A stretch of 64,000 bases of DNA from Paraburkholderia guartelaensis. Its GTDB lineage: Bacteria; Pseudomonadota; Gammaproteobacteria; Burkholderiales; Burkholderiaceae. The translations under genes were made by a program, and so were the position numbers. Below the pieces are notes generated by a model. It saw only the letters and a program-made list of their open reading frames with translations. It did not search any database and was not told the origin of the DNA. This document shows positions 35,538 to 43,904 of this stretch, one piece after another (positions within the stretch are counted from its first letter, which is position 1; every line of letters starts with the position of its first letter). The stretch covers positions 62,001-126,000 of the forward strand of contig NZ_SMOD01000008.1 in NCBI RefSeq assembly GCF_004353905.1, written 5' to 3'.

Positions 35538-36956
35538 ATGAGCACCCTGATTCCTCCGCTTTCCATGACGAACGCGCTCTTCGCGGATCATGCGTATTTG
35601 CCCGGCGGTTGGCGCCGCAATGTGCTGCTCGAATGGGACGCCACGGGCACGTTGCGCCGCGTGACGCCCGATCTGGCGCAAGTGCCTCAAGGCGTCGCGC
35701 ACGCGCCGGGCCCGATCATGCCTGGCATGCCTAATCTCCATTCGCATGCGTTCCAGCGCGCGATGGCGGGCCTCACCGAATATCGCGCGAATCCGACCGA
35801 CAGCTTCTGGAGCTGGCGCGACCTGATGTACCGCTTCGCGGCGCGCATCACGCCCGACGATCTTGCCGCGGTCGCAAGCTGGCTCTACGTGGAAATGCTC
35901 AAGGCGGGCTACACGTCCGTCTGCGAGTTTCACTACGTGCATCACGCGCAGGACGGCCAGCGTTATGCGAGCCCCGCCGAACTGGCGCAGCGTGTGGTGG
36001 ACGCAGCGAGCGTGACAGGCATCGGCATGACCATGCTGCCCGTGCTCTACCAGTACAGCGGCTTCGGCGCGCAAGCGCCGCGCGACGATCAGCGGCGCTT
36101 CATCAACACGCCGGACCAGTTGCTCGGCATCGTCGAGGCGCTGCGTGCGTGGCGGCCCGAGCACGGCGCGTTGCGCTATGGCGTCGCGCCACATTCGTTG
36201 CGCGCGGTTTCGCAGGACTCGTTGCGCGTGCTGCTGGAAGGTCTGAACCACGCGTTTCCTCACGCGCCCGTGCATATCCACATCGCCGAACAGACGGCCG
36301 AGGTCGAGGCTTGCATGACGACCGAAGGCGCGCGGCCGGTGCAATGGCTGCTCGACCGGTTCGACGTGAACGCGCGCTGGTGCCTCGTCCATGCGACGCA
36401 TATCGATGCGCGGGAGACCGCCGCGCTCGCACAGAGCGGTGCGATTGCGGGCCTGTGCCTCACGACCGAAGCGAATCTTGGCGACGGCATTTTCCCCGCG
36501 CGCGACTATCTCGATGCGGGCGGCGCGTTCGGCGTGGGCTCGGACAGCCATATCGGCGTGGACTGGCGCGCGGAGCTACGCTTGCTCGAATACGGTCAGC
36601 GGCTCGCACGGCGCGAGCGCAACGTGCTCGCGTCGCCCAAGACCGCGCAGGTGGCCGACCGTCTTTTCGACGCGGCGCTCGCGGGCGGCGCGCGCGCGAC
36701 GGGGCGCGCGGTGGGCGCATTGCAGGAGGGCGCCCGCGCGGACTGGCTCGTGCTCGACGCGCAGCATCCGAACCTCGCGCAGCAGACGCCGCAAAGCTGG
36801 CTATCCTCAGTGGTGTTCTGCGAGCACGGCGAGACGCCGGTGCGCGACGTCTATGTGGGCGGCGAGCAGGTCGTTGCGCAGCGCCGCCACCGCGACGAAA
36901 CGCGCCTGTACGCCGGCTATCGCAACGCGTTGAACCATCTCCTCGCCGGCGCTTGA
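35538..36956 (+). CDS. hutF: formimidoylglutamate deiminase HutF
   Basis: A 472-residue amidohydrolase-superfamily enzyme that converts N-formimidoyl-glutamate to N-formyl-glutamate and ammonia. Motifs: MPGMPNLHSHAFQRAMAGLT (metal-binding HxH), VCEFHYVHH, VHIHIAEQTAEVEAC, CLVHATHIDARET and the metal Asp in FGVGSDSHIGVDW. An in-frame ATG at 35565 (MTNALFADHAYLPGG) could be the true start, as homologues begin near there. HutF and HutG together form the five-step histidine pathway used by pseudomonads and Burkholderia. Confidence 0.94.
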   Translation: MSTLIPPLSMTNALFADHAYLPGGWRRNVLLEWDATGTLRRVTPDLAQVPQGVAHAPGPIMPGMPNLHSHAFQRAMAGLTEYRANPTDSFWSWRDLMYRFAARITPDDLAAVASWLYVEMLKAGYTSVCEFHYVHHAQDGQRYASPAELAQRVVDAASVTGIGMTMLPVLYQYSGFGAQAPRDDQRRFINTPDQLLGIVEALRAWRPEHGALRYGVAPHSLRAVSQDSLRVLLEGLNHAFPHAPVHIHIAEQTAEVEACMTTEGARPVQWLLDRFDVNARWCLVHATHIDARETAALAQSGAIAGLCLTTEANLGDGIFPARDYLDAGGAFGVGSDSHIGVDWRAELRLLEYGQRLARRERNVLASPKTAQVADRLFDAALAGGARATGRAVGALQEGARADWLVLDAQHPNLAQQTPQSWLSSVVFCEHGETPVRDVYVGGEQVVAQRRHRDETRLYAGYRNALNHLLAGA

Positions 36957-36983
36957 GTGCGCGGCCAACCGAACGGAGCCCCC

Positions 36984-37793
36984 ATGACCGACCTCTTTAC
37001 GCTCGAACGCGGCACGGCGCCGCTGCTGATCTCGATTCCCCATCTCGGCACGCAGATTCCCGAGTCGCTGCGCGACGCTTATACGGACATCGCACTCACG
37101 GTCGCCGATACCGATTGGCATCTCGACCGCCTCTATGCGTTTGCGAAGACGCTGGGCGCGACGATACTCGGTGCGCGCGTGTCGCGCTATGTGATCGACC
37201 TGAACCGCCCGCCCAACGACGAAAGCCTGTATCCGGGGCAGACAACGACTTCGCTGTGCCCGACCGAAACGTTCCGTGGCGAGGCGCTCTATCGCGAGGG
37301 TCGCGCGCCTGATGCGCACGAGCGGCAACGCCGCGTCGCCGCGTACTGGCAGCCGTATCACGACGCGCTGCGCGCCGAGCTGCAGCGCCTGCGCGCACAG
37401 CACGCCAACGTGCTGCTGTGGGAAGCGCACTCGATTGCGAGCGTGCTGCCGCGGCTATTCGACGGCAAGCTGCCCGATCTGAACATCGGCACGCAGGACG
37501 GCCGCACGGCGGCGGCGCCGGTGCAGGCGGTGGTCGAGCGCGCGGCAGCCGCGAGCGACTTCACGTGGATCGCGAATGGCCGCTTCAAGGGCGGCTACAA
37601 CACGCGTCATTACGGCGCGCCGCAGGACGGCGTACATGCCGTGCAACTCGAAATGTGCCAGTCGACGTACATGCGCGAGGCAGCGCCGTTCGACTACGCG
37701 CCTTTGCTCGCGCAGAAAGTCGAGCCGGTGGTGAGCAGGATGGTTGGCGGCGCGTTAGAGGCCGTGAAGGCGATGAACGCCTCCGCGGGCTGA
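36984..37793 (+). CDS. hutG: N-formylglutamate deformylase HutG
   Basis: A 269-residue amidohydrolase that splits N-formyl-L-glutamate to formate and glutamate, the last step of histidine breakdown here. GGAG precedes ATG 36984. Family motifs: PLLISIPHLGTQIPE, ADTDWHLDRLYAFA, RYVIDLNRPPNDESLYPGQ, LLWEAHSIASVLPRLFDGKL and GRFKGGYNTRHYGAP. It is 27 bases after hutF and ends this transcription unit; a convergent peptidase gene follows. Confidence 0.94.
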   Translation: MTDLFTLERGTAPLLISIPHLGTQIPESLRDAYTDIALTVADTDWHLDRLYAFAKTLGATILGARVSRYVIDLNRPPNDESLYPGQTTTSLCPTETFRGEALYREGRAPDAHERQRRVAAYWQPYHDALRAELQRLRAQHANVLLWEAHSIASVLPRLFDGKLPDLNIGTQDGRTAAAPVQAVVERAAAASDFTWIANGRFKGGYNTRHYGAPQDGVHAVQLEMCQSTYMREAAPFDYAPLLAQKVEPVVSRMVGGALEAVKAMNASAG

Positions 37794-37852
37794 TTGCGCG
37801 GCGCGTGAATGCACTATTAAGCGAATCCCTACCTTTCACGCAGCCGCCGACA

Positions 37853-38566
37853 TCAAAGGCGTTCCGGCGCGAGCGCGGTCTCGACGACCTCGTCGCCGTC
37901 GGCGCTCACGCGCCATGCGCTAGCGCCGTCGCGCCAGGCGAACACCCGATCGATGCGGGTATCGGCGTACAGCACCGCCGCGAAATCGTCGATCGCTACC
38001 GAGGGCGGCACGGCCCGCGCGCGCTGCGCGGCGTGCAGCGTTTCGCGCCGCTTCGGGTCGCTGCCGTAATGCACGGCGCAGCCGCCCGGGAGAAACCCCA
38101 GGCATGGCAGCGGGCGGTAGGCGCCGCCCCAGAACGAGTCGGTGAGTCCGGCCTCGAACCAGCACATCGCGCCTGCGCTCATGCCCGCAAGCAGAATGCC
38201 CTGCTGCCACGCTTCGCGCAGCACGCCGTCGAGCGCCCATTCGCGCCACACCGCGAGCGCGGATTTCGTATTGCCGCCGCCGACGAATATCGCGTCCTGC
38301 TGCAACAGGGCTTCGCGATAGCTGGACGGGTTGATCGACCGGGAATCGGGCTGGCGGAAGAACGCCAGGTGAGACGTGTTGCAGCCGAGGGCGCCATACA
38401 TTTCGTGAAAACGGTCGACATGCGCGGGCAGATCGCCGCTTGGCGTGGCGAGAAAACAGACGGCCGGTTGTGCCTTCGCGGTTAAATCGCGAATGAGTCG
38501 ATCGACCGGGGACGGCGTGCTCTCCATCATGAAGCCGCCGCCGCCGATTGCGAGGATTTGCCGCAT
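37853..38566 (-). CDS. peptidase E-like protein (family S51)
   Basis: A 237-residue protein of the dipeptidase E/cyanophycinase clan. ATG 38566 has GGAG six bases upstream. The nucleophile is Ser130 in LLAGMSAGAMCWFEAG; the GGGNTKSALAVWRE loop (about 97) and HYGSDPKRRETL (likely His) complete the usual site. Peptidase E cleaves Asp-X dipeptides, and clan members act on cyanophycin. The chain starts with IGGGGFMMESTPSPVD, usual for this group. It is convergent with hutG and not part of that operon. Confidence 0.87.
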   Translation of the reverse strand: MRQILAIGGGGFMMESTPSPVDRLIRDLTAKAQPAVCFLATPSGDLPAHVDRFHEMYGALGCNTSHLAFFRQPDSRSINPSSYREALLQQDAIFVGGGNTKSALAVWREWALDGVLREAWQQGILLAGMSAGAMCWFEAGLTDSFWGGAYRPLPCLGFLPGGCAVHYGSDPKRRETLHAAQRARAVPPSVAIDDFAAVLYADTRIDRVFAWRDGASAWRVSADGDEVVETALAPERL

Positions 38567-38674
38567 GCGCGCTCCACGTATGGCGAATGGCCGATGATAG
38601 CGCGGTGCCTGGCGCATTCGGGTTTGCCCCGTTCCGCGCGCCGCTCAGCGCGGGAAAGTACTCAGTTGTGCGGG

Positions 38675-38698
38675 CTACGATCGCGCTGCCGATCGTAG
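38675..38698. promoter_or_regulatory. 24-base perfect inverted repeat upstream of the orphan binding-protein gene
   Basis: CTACGATCG and CGATCGTAG are perfect nine-base arms around the spacer CGCTGC, 85 bases before the ATG at 38783 in the gap between two divergent genes. There is no T-tract, so it is more likely an operator or leader hairpin than a terminator. The binding protein for it is unknown. Confidence 0.45.
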
Positions 38699-38782
38699 TA
38701 TTCTCTAGCGACGCGGCCTCGGGGGGGCGCTGATGTGCCATCGCGAAGCAGTCGAGACATCCACATAAAGAGGAGAGTTTGA

Positions 38783-39586
38783 ATGAAGTTGAAGAAGCTC
38801 CTGTTCACAAGCGCGCTTGCCGTATCGGCACTCGGATTTACCGCCCTTTCCGCCCATGCGGAAGATCTGCTGGATTCGGTCAAACAGGCCGGGGTGCTCA
38901 AGATCGGTCTGGAAGGCACCTATCCCCCGTTCGATTCCCGTGACAGCAAGGGCGACCTCGTCGGCTTCGACGTGGACGTCGCGAAGGCAGTGGCGGCCAA
39001 GCTTGGGGTCAAGCCCGAGTTCATTCCGACCGAGTGGAGCGGCATTATTGCGGCGCTGCAGGCCGGCAAGTTCGACGTGATCGTCAATCAGGTGACCGTT
39101 ACGCCGCAACGCCAGCAGGCGCTCGACTTCAGCCAGCCGTACACGTACTCGGCTGCGCAGCTGATCCAGCGCTCCGACGACAAACGCGAATTCAAGACGC
39201 TCGACGAATTCAAGGGCGACAAGAAGCTCGGCGTGACGCTCGGCACCAACTATGACCAGATGGCGCGCGCTGTGCCGGGCATCAACGTGCAGACGTACCC
39301 CGGCGCGCCCGAGAAGCTGCGCGACCTGGCCGCGAAGCGCATCGACGCGACGATGGACGACCGTCTGATGCTGCCGTACATCATCAAGACGTCGAATCTC
39401 CCGCTGCGTCCGGGCGCTGTGTTGCCGGGCGCCGATCAGGAAATGGCCATTCCGTTCCGCAAGGGCAATCCGAAGTTCGAGAAGGCGATCAACGACGCGC
39501 TTACCTCGCTCAAGCAGGACGGCACGCTCAAGAAAATCTCCATGCAGTGGTTCGGCCAGGACGTGACCCAACCGCTCGCGCACTAA
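38783..39586 (+). CDS. amino-acid ABC transporter substrate-binding protein, orphan
   Basis: A 267-residue periplasmic protein of the SBP_bac_3 family, closest in feel to cystine/cysteine binders. GAGGAG lies upstream of the ATG and residues 1-25 are a signal peptide (ALAVSALGFTALSAHA). Motifs: LKIGLEGTYPPFDSRDSKG, LVGFDVDVAKAVAAKLGVK, FDVIVNQVTVTPQRQQALDF and KKLGVTLGTNYDQM. No permease or ATPase gene is adjacent, so it must share a distant transporter. A strong hairpin follows the stop. Confidence 0.9.
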   Translation: MKLKKLLFTSALAVSALGFTALSAHAEDLLDSVKQAGVLKIGLEGTYPPFDSRDSKGDLVGFDVDVAKAVAAKLGVKPEFIPTEWSGIIAALQAGKFDVIVNQVTVTPQRQQALDFSQPYTYSAAQLIQRSDDKREFKTLDEFKGDKKLGVTLGTNYDQMARAVPGINVQTYPGAPEKLRDLAAKRIDATMDDRLMLPYIIKTSNLPLRPGAVLPGADQEMAIPFRKGNPKFEKAINDALTSLKQDGTLKKISMQWFGQDVTQPLAH

Positions 39587-39609
39587 CGCTAAACGCATTT
39601 CGCAATACT

Positions 39610-39637
39610 CGCGCCGGCCGAATTCCTGGCCGGCGCG
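39610..39637. terminator. GC-rich hairpin between convergent genes
   Basis: A ten-base perfect stem, CGCGCCGGCC / GGCCGGCGCG, with an 8-base loop, in the 70-base gap between the stop of the binding-protein gene and the stop of the convergent cytochrome gene. It lacks a long T-tract on either strand but its position suits a two-way terminator. Confidence 0.55.
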
Positions 39638-39656
39638 ATCGTTTCAACACTCCTTC

Positions 39657-40979
39657 CTATCGCGCCGCCTGCGTCCTGGTACGCATCTTCGCGACCTCTG
39701 CTGCACCCACCGAGCCTGCCTTGTTGTTCCAGCCCGCGCGAACGAACGTGAGCACATCGGCGATCTGCTTGTCGCTTAGGACATCTGTATAAGCGGGCAT
39801 GGGGTACGGCGCGGGCATGCCCTGGATCACGAGATCGCCCGTGCCGTTGAGCGTGACGTTGATGAGCGACGACGCGTCCTTCTCCAGCACGTTCGGATTG
39901 CCCGCGAGCGGCGCGAACATCGGCGCGAAGCCGCGCCCGTCGGCGCCGTGGCAATGCATGCAATACGCCGTGTAGACGCGCGCGCCCGCATCGTTCGCCG
40001 GACGCGAGAGCGACACTTTCGTCGCCTGCGCGTCATAGGCGTAGGCCGGTCCGCCGTCGTCGCCCTTCGCCGGCAGCGACTTCAGGTAGACCGCGATCGC
40101 GTTGACGTCCGCGTCGTTCATGCTCTGGGTGCTCTTGTTGATCACGTCGGTCATCGCGCCGAACGCTGAGGCGTGCTGGTTCGCGCCCGTCTTCAGGAAC
40201 TGTGCGAGGTCGGCTTCGCTCCAGCGCCCGAGGCCCGTGTTGTGCGCGCCGGTCAGGTTCGAGGCGAACCAGCCGTCGAGCAGGGCGCCCGTGAGCCAGG
40301 CGTCGCCGCTTTCGTCGAGCGCCTTCTCGTTGAAGCCGATGCCGCGCGGCGTGTGGCACGAGCCGCAATGGCCGAGACCCTGCACGAGGTACGCGCCGCG
40401 GTTCCATGCCACGTCCTTGCCCGCTTTGTCCTGGTACGCGCCTTTTTCGAGGAAGACGGCGTTCCAGATCTTGAGCGGCCAGCGCATGTTCATCGGCCAC
40501 TTGATGTCGGCGTCGCGGTTGCTCTGCTTGACGGGTTGCACGCCTTGCATGAAGTACGCGTAGAGCGCGGCGACGTCCTCGTCGCGCACCTTCGCATACG
40601 AGGGATAAGGCATCGCCGGATAGAGGTTGTGGCCGTCCTTGGCGACGCCCTCGCGCATGGCGCGCGCGAAGTCCGCTTGCGTGTAGCCGCCAATGCCGGT
40701 GTCCGGGTCGGGCGTGATGTTGGTCGAGTAGATGCGCCCAAGCGGCGTGGTCATCGGCAGGCCGCCTGCAAACGGCTTGCCGTGCGGCGCGGTGTGGCAC
40801 GCCGCGCAGTCGCCCACGGCGGCGAGGTAGGCGCCGTGCTGGATCGTGGCGGCGTCCGCAGCGGCCGCCGCGAGGGCGGGGCGCGCAGTCACGCCCGCAA
40901 ACGCTGCTAGCGCGAGCGTGGCACCCGCAAAGCGGCGCAGGCCGCGGGCTCGTTGGGATGCGTCGATCGTTTTCGTCAT
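39657..40979 (-). CDS. tri-haem cytochrome c subunit of a membrane oxidoreductase
   Basis: A 440-residue periplasmic electron-transfer protein. ATG 40979 opens a signal peptide ending RPALA (about 37). Three c-haem sites: CAACH (58-62), CGSCH (205-209) and CMHCH (340-344), the spacing of the alcohol-dehydrogenase type cytochrome subunit. It would pass electrons from the molybdopterin subunit encoded just upstream (12-base gap) to the respiratory chain. The order 2Fe-2S, molybdopterin, cytochrome is that of periplasmic isoquinoline/aldehyde-type hydroxylases. Confidence 0.93.
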   Translation of the reverse strand: MTKTIDASQRARGLRRFAGATLALAAFAGVTARPALAAAAADAATIQHGAYLAAVGDCAACHTAPHGKPFAGGLPMTTPLGRIYSTNITPDPDTGIGGYTQADFARAMREGVAKDGHNLYPAMPYPSYAKVRDEDVAALYAYFMQGVQPVKQSNRDADIKWPMNMRWPLKIWNAVFLEKGAYQDKAGKDVAWNRGAYLVQGLGHCGSCHTPRGIGFNEKALDESGDAWLTGALLDGWFASNLTGAHNTGLGRWSEADLAQFLKTGANQHASAFGAMTDVINKSTQSMNDADVNAIAVYLKSLPAKGDDGGPAYAYDAQATKVSLSRPANDAGARVYTAYCMHCHGADGRGFAPMFAPLAGNPNVLEKDASSLINVTLNGTGDLVIQGMPAPYPMPAYTDVLSDKQIADVLTFVRAGWNNKAGSVGAAEVAKMRTRTQAAR

Positions 40980-40990
40980 GGTTCGCTCCC

Positions 40991-43255
40991 TCAAGCCGAC
41001 TGTGCGGACGCGCCCGCGTTCACGAGCTGGCGACCCACGGGCAAGTGCCGCAGACGCTTTCCGGTCGCCGCGTAGATCGCATTCGTGACGGCCGGTATGA
41101 CCGCCGAGGTGCCGGGTTCGCCGATACCGCCGGGCGCTTCGGCGCTTTTCACGAGATGCACTTCGATGACCGGCGTCTGGTCGATGCGCATGATCCGGTA
41201 GTCGGTGAAGTTGGTTTGCGTGACGCGTCCGCGCTCGATCGTAATCTCGCCCCACAGCGCGGCCGTGATGCCGAATACGATGCCGCCCTGGATCTGCGCC
41301 TCGATGGTCTCGGGATTCACTGCCATGCCGCAATCCACGGCGCAGACCACGCGGTTCACGCGGACCTCGCCGTCGTCAACGGTCACGTCCGCGACCATGC
41401 TGAGGAAGCTGCCGAACGCGTGCATCACCGAAACGCCGCGTCCCTGGCCCTTCGGCAAGGGTGGGCCCCAGTTCGCGGCGCGCGTGGCCACGTCGAGCAC
41501 GTTGAGCGCGCGCGGCGACTTGCCGAGCAGGTTGCGGCGGTAGGTGACCGGATCGGTTTTCGCTGCCACGGCCAGCTCGTCGACGAAGCTCTCCACCACG
41601 AACGTGCCGCGCGTGGGCCCCACGCCGCGCCAGAACGCGGTGGGCACCGCGTGCGGTTCCTGGCGCACGTATTCGATCAACTGGTTCGGCAGGTCGTAGG
41701 GGAGGTCGGCGGCGACTTCGACGGCGTCGGGGTCGACGCCGTGCTGGAACGCGGGGGGCGCAAAGCGCGCCATGATCGAGGAGCCCGCGATGCGATGCTG
41801 CCAGGCCACGGGCTTGCCGTTCGCGTCGAGCCCGGCCGAGAGACGGTCGTAGTAATACGGCCGGTACATGTCGTGCTGGATATCTTCTTCGCGCGTATAG
41901 AAGACCTTGACCGGCACGCCGAGCTGTTTGGCGATCTTGACGGCCTGGGTAATGAAATCGGTTTCGAGTCGCCGCCCGAAGCCGCCGCCAAGCAGGTGAT
42001 TGTGCAGCGTGACCTGCTCGGGCTTCAGACCCGTGACGGCCACGGCCGCATCCACGGCTCGCGTGGGCACCTGGCTGCCCACCCAGATTTCGCAGCTATC
42101 GGGCTGCACGTGGACGGTGCAGTTGACCGGCTCCATCGTTGCGTGCGCAAGAAACGGCTGCTGATAAACGGCGTCGATGCGCGTTTTTGCGGTGCCGAAT
42201 CCCTGCTGCACGTCGCCGTCCTTGCGCGCGACGGCGCCTTCGCGTTGCGAGGCGCCCGCGAGATCGGCGACGATCTGCTGCATCGAAACGGTCGCGCCCG
42301 CGCCTTCGTTCCACTCGACGACGAGCGCCGCGGCGCCTCGTTTCGCGGCCCACGTGTGCGCGCCGATCACGGCCACGGCGTTGTCAATCTTCACGATCTG
42401 CGTGACGCCGGGAACCTGCTTCGCGTGCGTGTCGTCGACCTTCGCGAGCGTGCCGCCGAACACAGGGCAGTTCACGATGGCGGCGTAGACCATGTCGGGC
42501 AGGCGCACGTCGAGGCCGAAAAGCGCCGCGCCGTCCACCTTCTCGGGCGAGTCGAGGCGCTTTGTGGGCTTGCCGACCAGCGTGAAGTCTTTCGGGTCCT
42601 TGAGCGCGACCTTCTGCGGCACGGGCAGATGGGCGGCCGCATCGACGAGCTGGCCATAGGCGATGCGCCGGCCGCTCGCGTCGTGCAACACCTCGCCCGC
42701 TTTGGCGTGGCAGGTGGCCGGATCGACTTGCCACTGCTGCGCCGCCGCCTGGATCAGAACGGTGCGCGCGGCGGCGCCCGCTTCGCGCATGGGCTGCCAG
42801 GCAAAGCGAATCGACGTCGAGCCGCCCGTAAGCTGGCCGCCGAGCAGCGGATCGGTAAAGAGCTTCGCATTGGGCGGCGCGTGATCGATCGTGACGCTAT
42901 CGAGCGGCACTTCGAGTTCTTCCGCGATCAGCATCGGAATCGATGTGTACACGCCTTGCCCCATCTCCACCTTCGGGACGATGAGCGTGACCTTGCCCGA
43001 GCGGTCAATCTGGACGAACGCGTTCGGCTCGAACACGCCGTCTTGCGGGGCTTCGTTGCCGTCGCCGCCAACGACCGATCGACGCGTCTGGCTGTCGCCC
43101 TGCGCGCCGGCAGAAAAGCTGATCCCGAGCAGCAGGCCGCCGCCCGCCGCCGCGCCGAGCTTGAGAAAAGTGCGGCGCGAGAATTGGCCGCTTGCGGTGA
43201 CATGCTGCTTGCGTTCTGGCGCGCCGTTTTGCGCATCGAGGAGACCCTGTGACAT
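40991..43255 (-). CDS. molybdopterin-binding subunit, xanthine dehydrogenase/isoquinoline oxidoreductase family
   Basis: A 754-residue large subunit. ATG 43255 is preceded by AAGGAGG at the end of the 2Fe-2S gene. The N-terminus has a twin-arginine export signal, FSRRTFLKLGAAAGG (about 26-40), so it folds with cofactor and is exported. Molybdenum-site features: VEMGQGVYTSIPMLIAEELE, GGGFGRRLETDF, RGVGPTRGTFVVESFVDELA and GGIGEPGTSAVIPAVTNAIY with the catalytic Glu. It hydroxylates an N-heterocycle or oxidises an aldehyde; the true substrate cannot be read. Family known as IorB-like. Confidence 0.92.
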   Translation of the reverse strand: MSQGLLDAQNGAPERKQHVTASGQFSRRTFLKLGAAAGGGLLLGISFSAGAQGDSQTRRSVVGGDGNEAPQDGVFEPNAFVQIDRSGKVTLIVPKVEMGQGVYTSIPMLIAEELEVPLDSVTIDHAPPNAKLFTDPLLGGQLTGGSTSIRFAWQPMREAGAAARTVLIQAAAQQWQVDPATCHAKAGEVLHDASGRRIAYGQLVDAAAHLPVPQKVALKDPKDFTLVGKPTKRLDSPEKVDGAALFGLDVRLPDMVYAAIVNCPVFGGTLAKVDDTHAKQVPGVTQIVKIDNAVAVIGAHTWAAKRGAAALVVEWNEGAGATVSMQQIVADLAGASQREGAVARKDGDVQQGFGTAKTRIDAVYQQPFLAHATMEPVNCTVHVQPDSCEIWVGSQVPTRAVDAAVAVTGLKPEQVTLHNHLLGGGFGRRLETDFITQAVKIAKQLGVPVKVFYTREEDIQHDMYRPYYYDRLSAGLDANGKPVAWQHRIAGSSIMARFAPPAFQHGVDPDAVEVAADLPYDLPNQLIEYVRQEPHAVPTAFWRGVGPTRGTFVVESFVDELAVAAKTDPVTYRRNLLGKSPRALNVLDVATRAANWGPPLPKGQGRGVSVMHAFGSFLSMVADVTVDDGEVRVNRVVCAVDCGMAVNPETIEAQIQGGIVFGITAALWGEITIERGRVTQTNFTDYRIMRIDQTPVIEVHLVKSAEAPGGIGEPGTSAVIPAVTNAIYAATGKRLRHLPVGRQLVNAGASAQSA

Positions 43256-43256
43256 C

Positions 43257-43712
43257 TCAGGCCTCCTTCGCGGCTTGCTTGATGGCGGCGCGAATGCGCA
43301 CATAGGTGCCACAGCGGCAGATGTTGCCCGCCATGGCGGCATCGATATCCGCGTCGCTCGGGTTCGGATTCGCGGCAATGAGCGCTGTCGCCGACATCAC
43401 CTGCCCCGATTGACAGTAGCCGCACTGCACGACGTCGATCTCGCGCCAGGCCTTTTGCACCTTCTGTCCAGCGGGGGTGGCGCCGATCGCCTCGATGGTG
43501 GTGATCTTGCGGCCCGCAACGGCCGCGACGGGCAGCACGCACGAGCGCGTGGCCATGCCGTCGAGATGCACCGTGCATGCGCCGCACTGTGCAATGCCGC
43601 AGCCGAACTTCGTGCCGGTGAGGCCGACGATGTCGCGCAGGACCCAGAGCAGCGGCATGTCGGGCGGCGCGTCGACCGTATGTGTTTCTCCGTTGATGGT
43701 TAGCGTCGTCAT
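43257..43712 (-). CDS. 2Fe-2S subunit, isoquinoline oxidoreductase alpha-type
   Basis: A 151-residue protein with two 2Fe-2S clusters. The plant-ferredoxin-type cluster is [17 protein letters not shown] plus the Cys of ATRSC; the second, helical cluster is [18 protein letters not shown] with [12 protein letters not shown]. It has no signal peptide and probably rides out with its Tat-exported partner. It relays electrons from molybdenum to the haem subunit. It is first in this three-gene operon; the molybdopterin gene begins one base after its stop. Confidence 0.94.
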   Translation of the reverse strand: MTTLTINGETHTVDAPPDMPLLWVLRDIVGLTGTKFGCGIAQCGACTVHLDGMATRSCVLPVAAVAGRKITTIEAIGATPAGQKVQKAWREIDVVQCGYCQSGQVMSATALIAANPNPSDADIDAAMAGNICRCGTYVRIRAAIKQAAKEA

Positions 43713-43904
43713 GGGGCGGCTCTCCGAGAGTGGGGATTTGTCGTTCTTGATCGTGCAATCGAAGCGTCCGCGCGCTGGCTGTTCCGTTTGGCCCGCCTAA
43801 TGAGCGGGCTAAAGCGCAGGCCCGTGGGCACGGCCTTTCGACAACCGCCCGAGTGTAGCGCCGCCTTTAAATATGTGCAGAAAACAGGCCACGTGGTGGC
43901 TCGC

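Noticed and set aside
40958..43252. 764-codon open frame on the plus strand
   Set aside because: Antisense to the molybdopterin subunit gene, which has clear domains, a Tat signal and a ribosome site; the plus-strand translation shows none.
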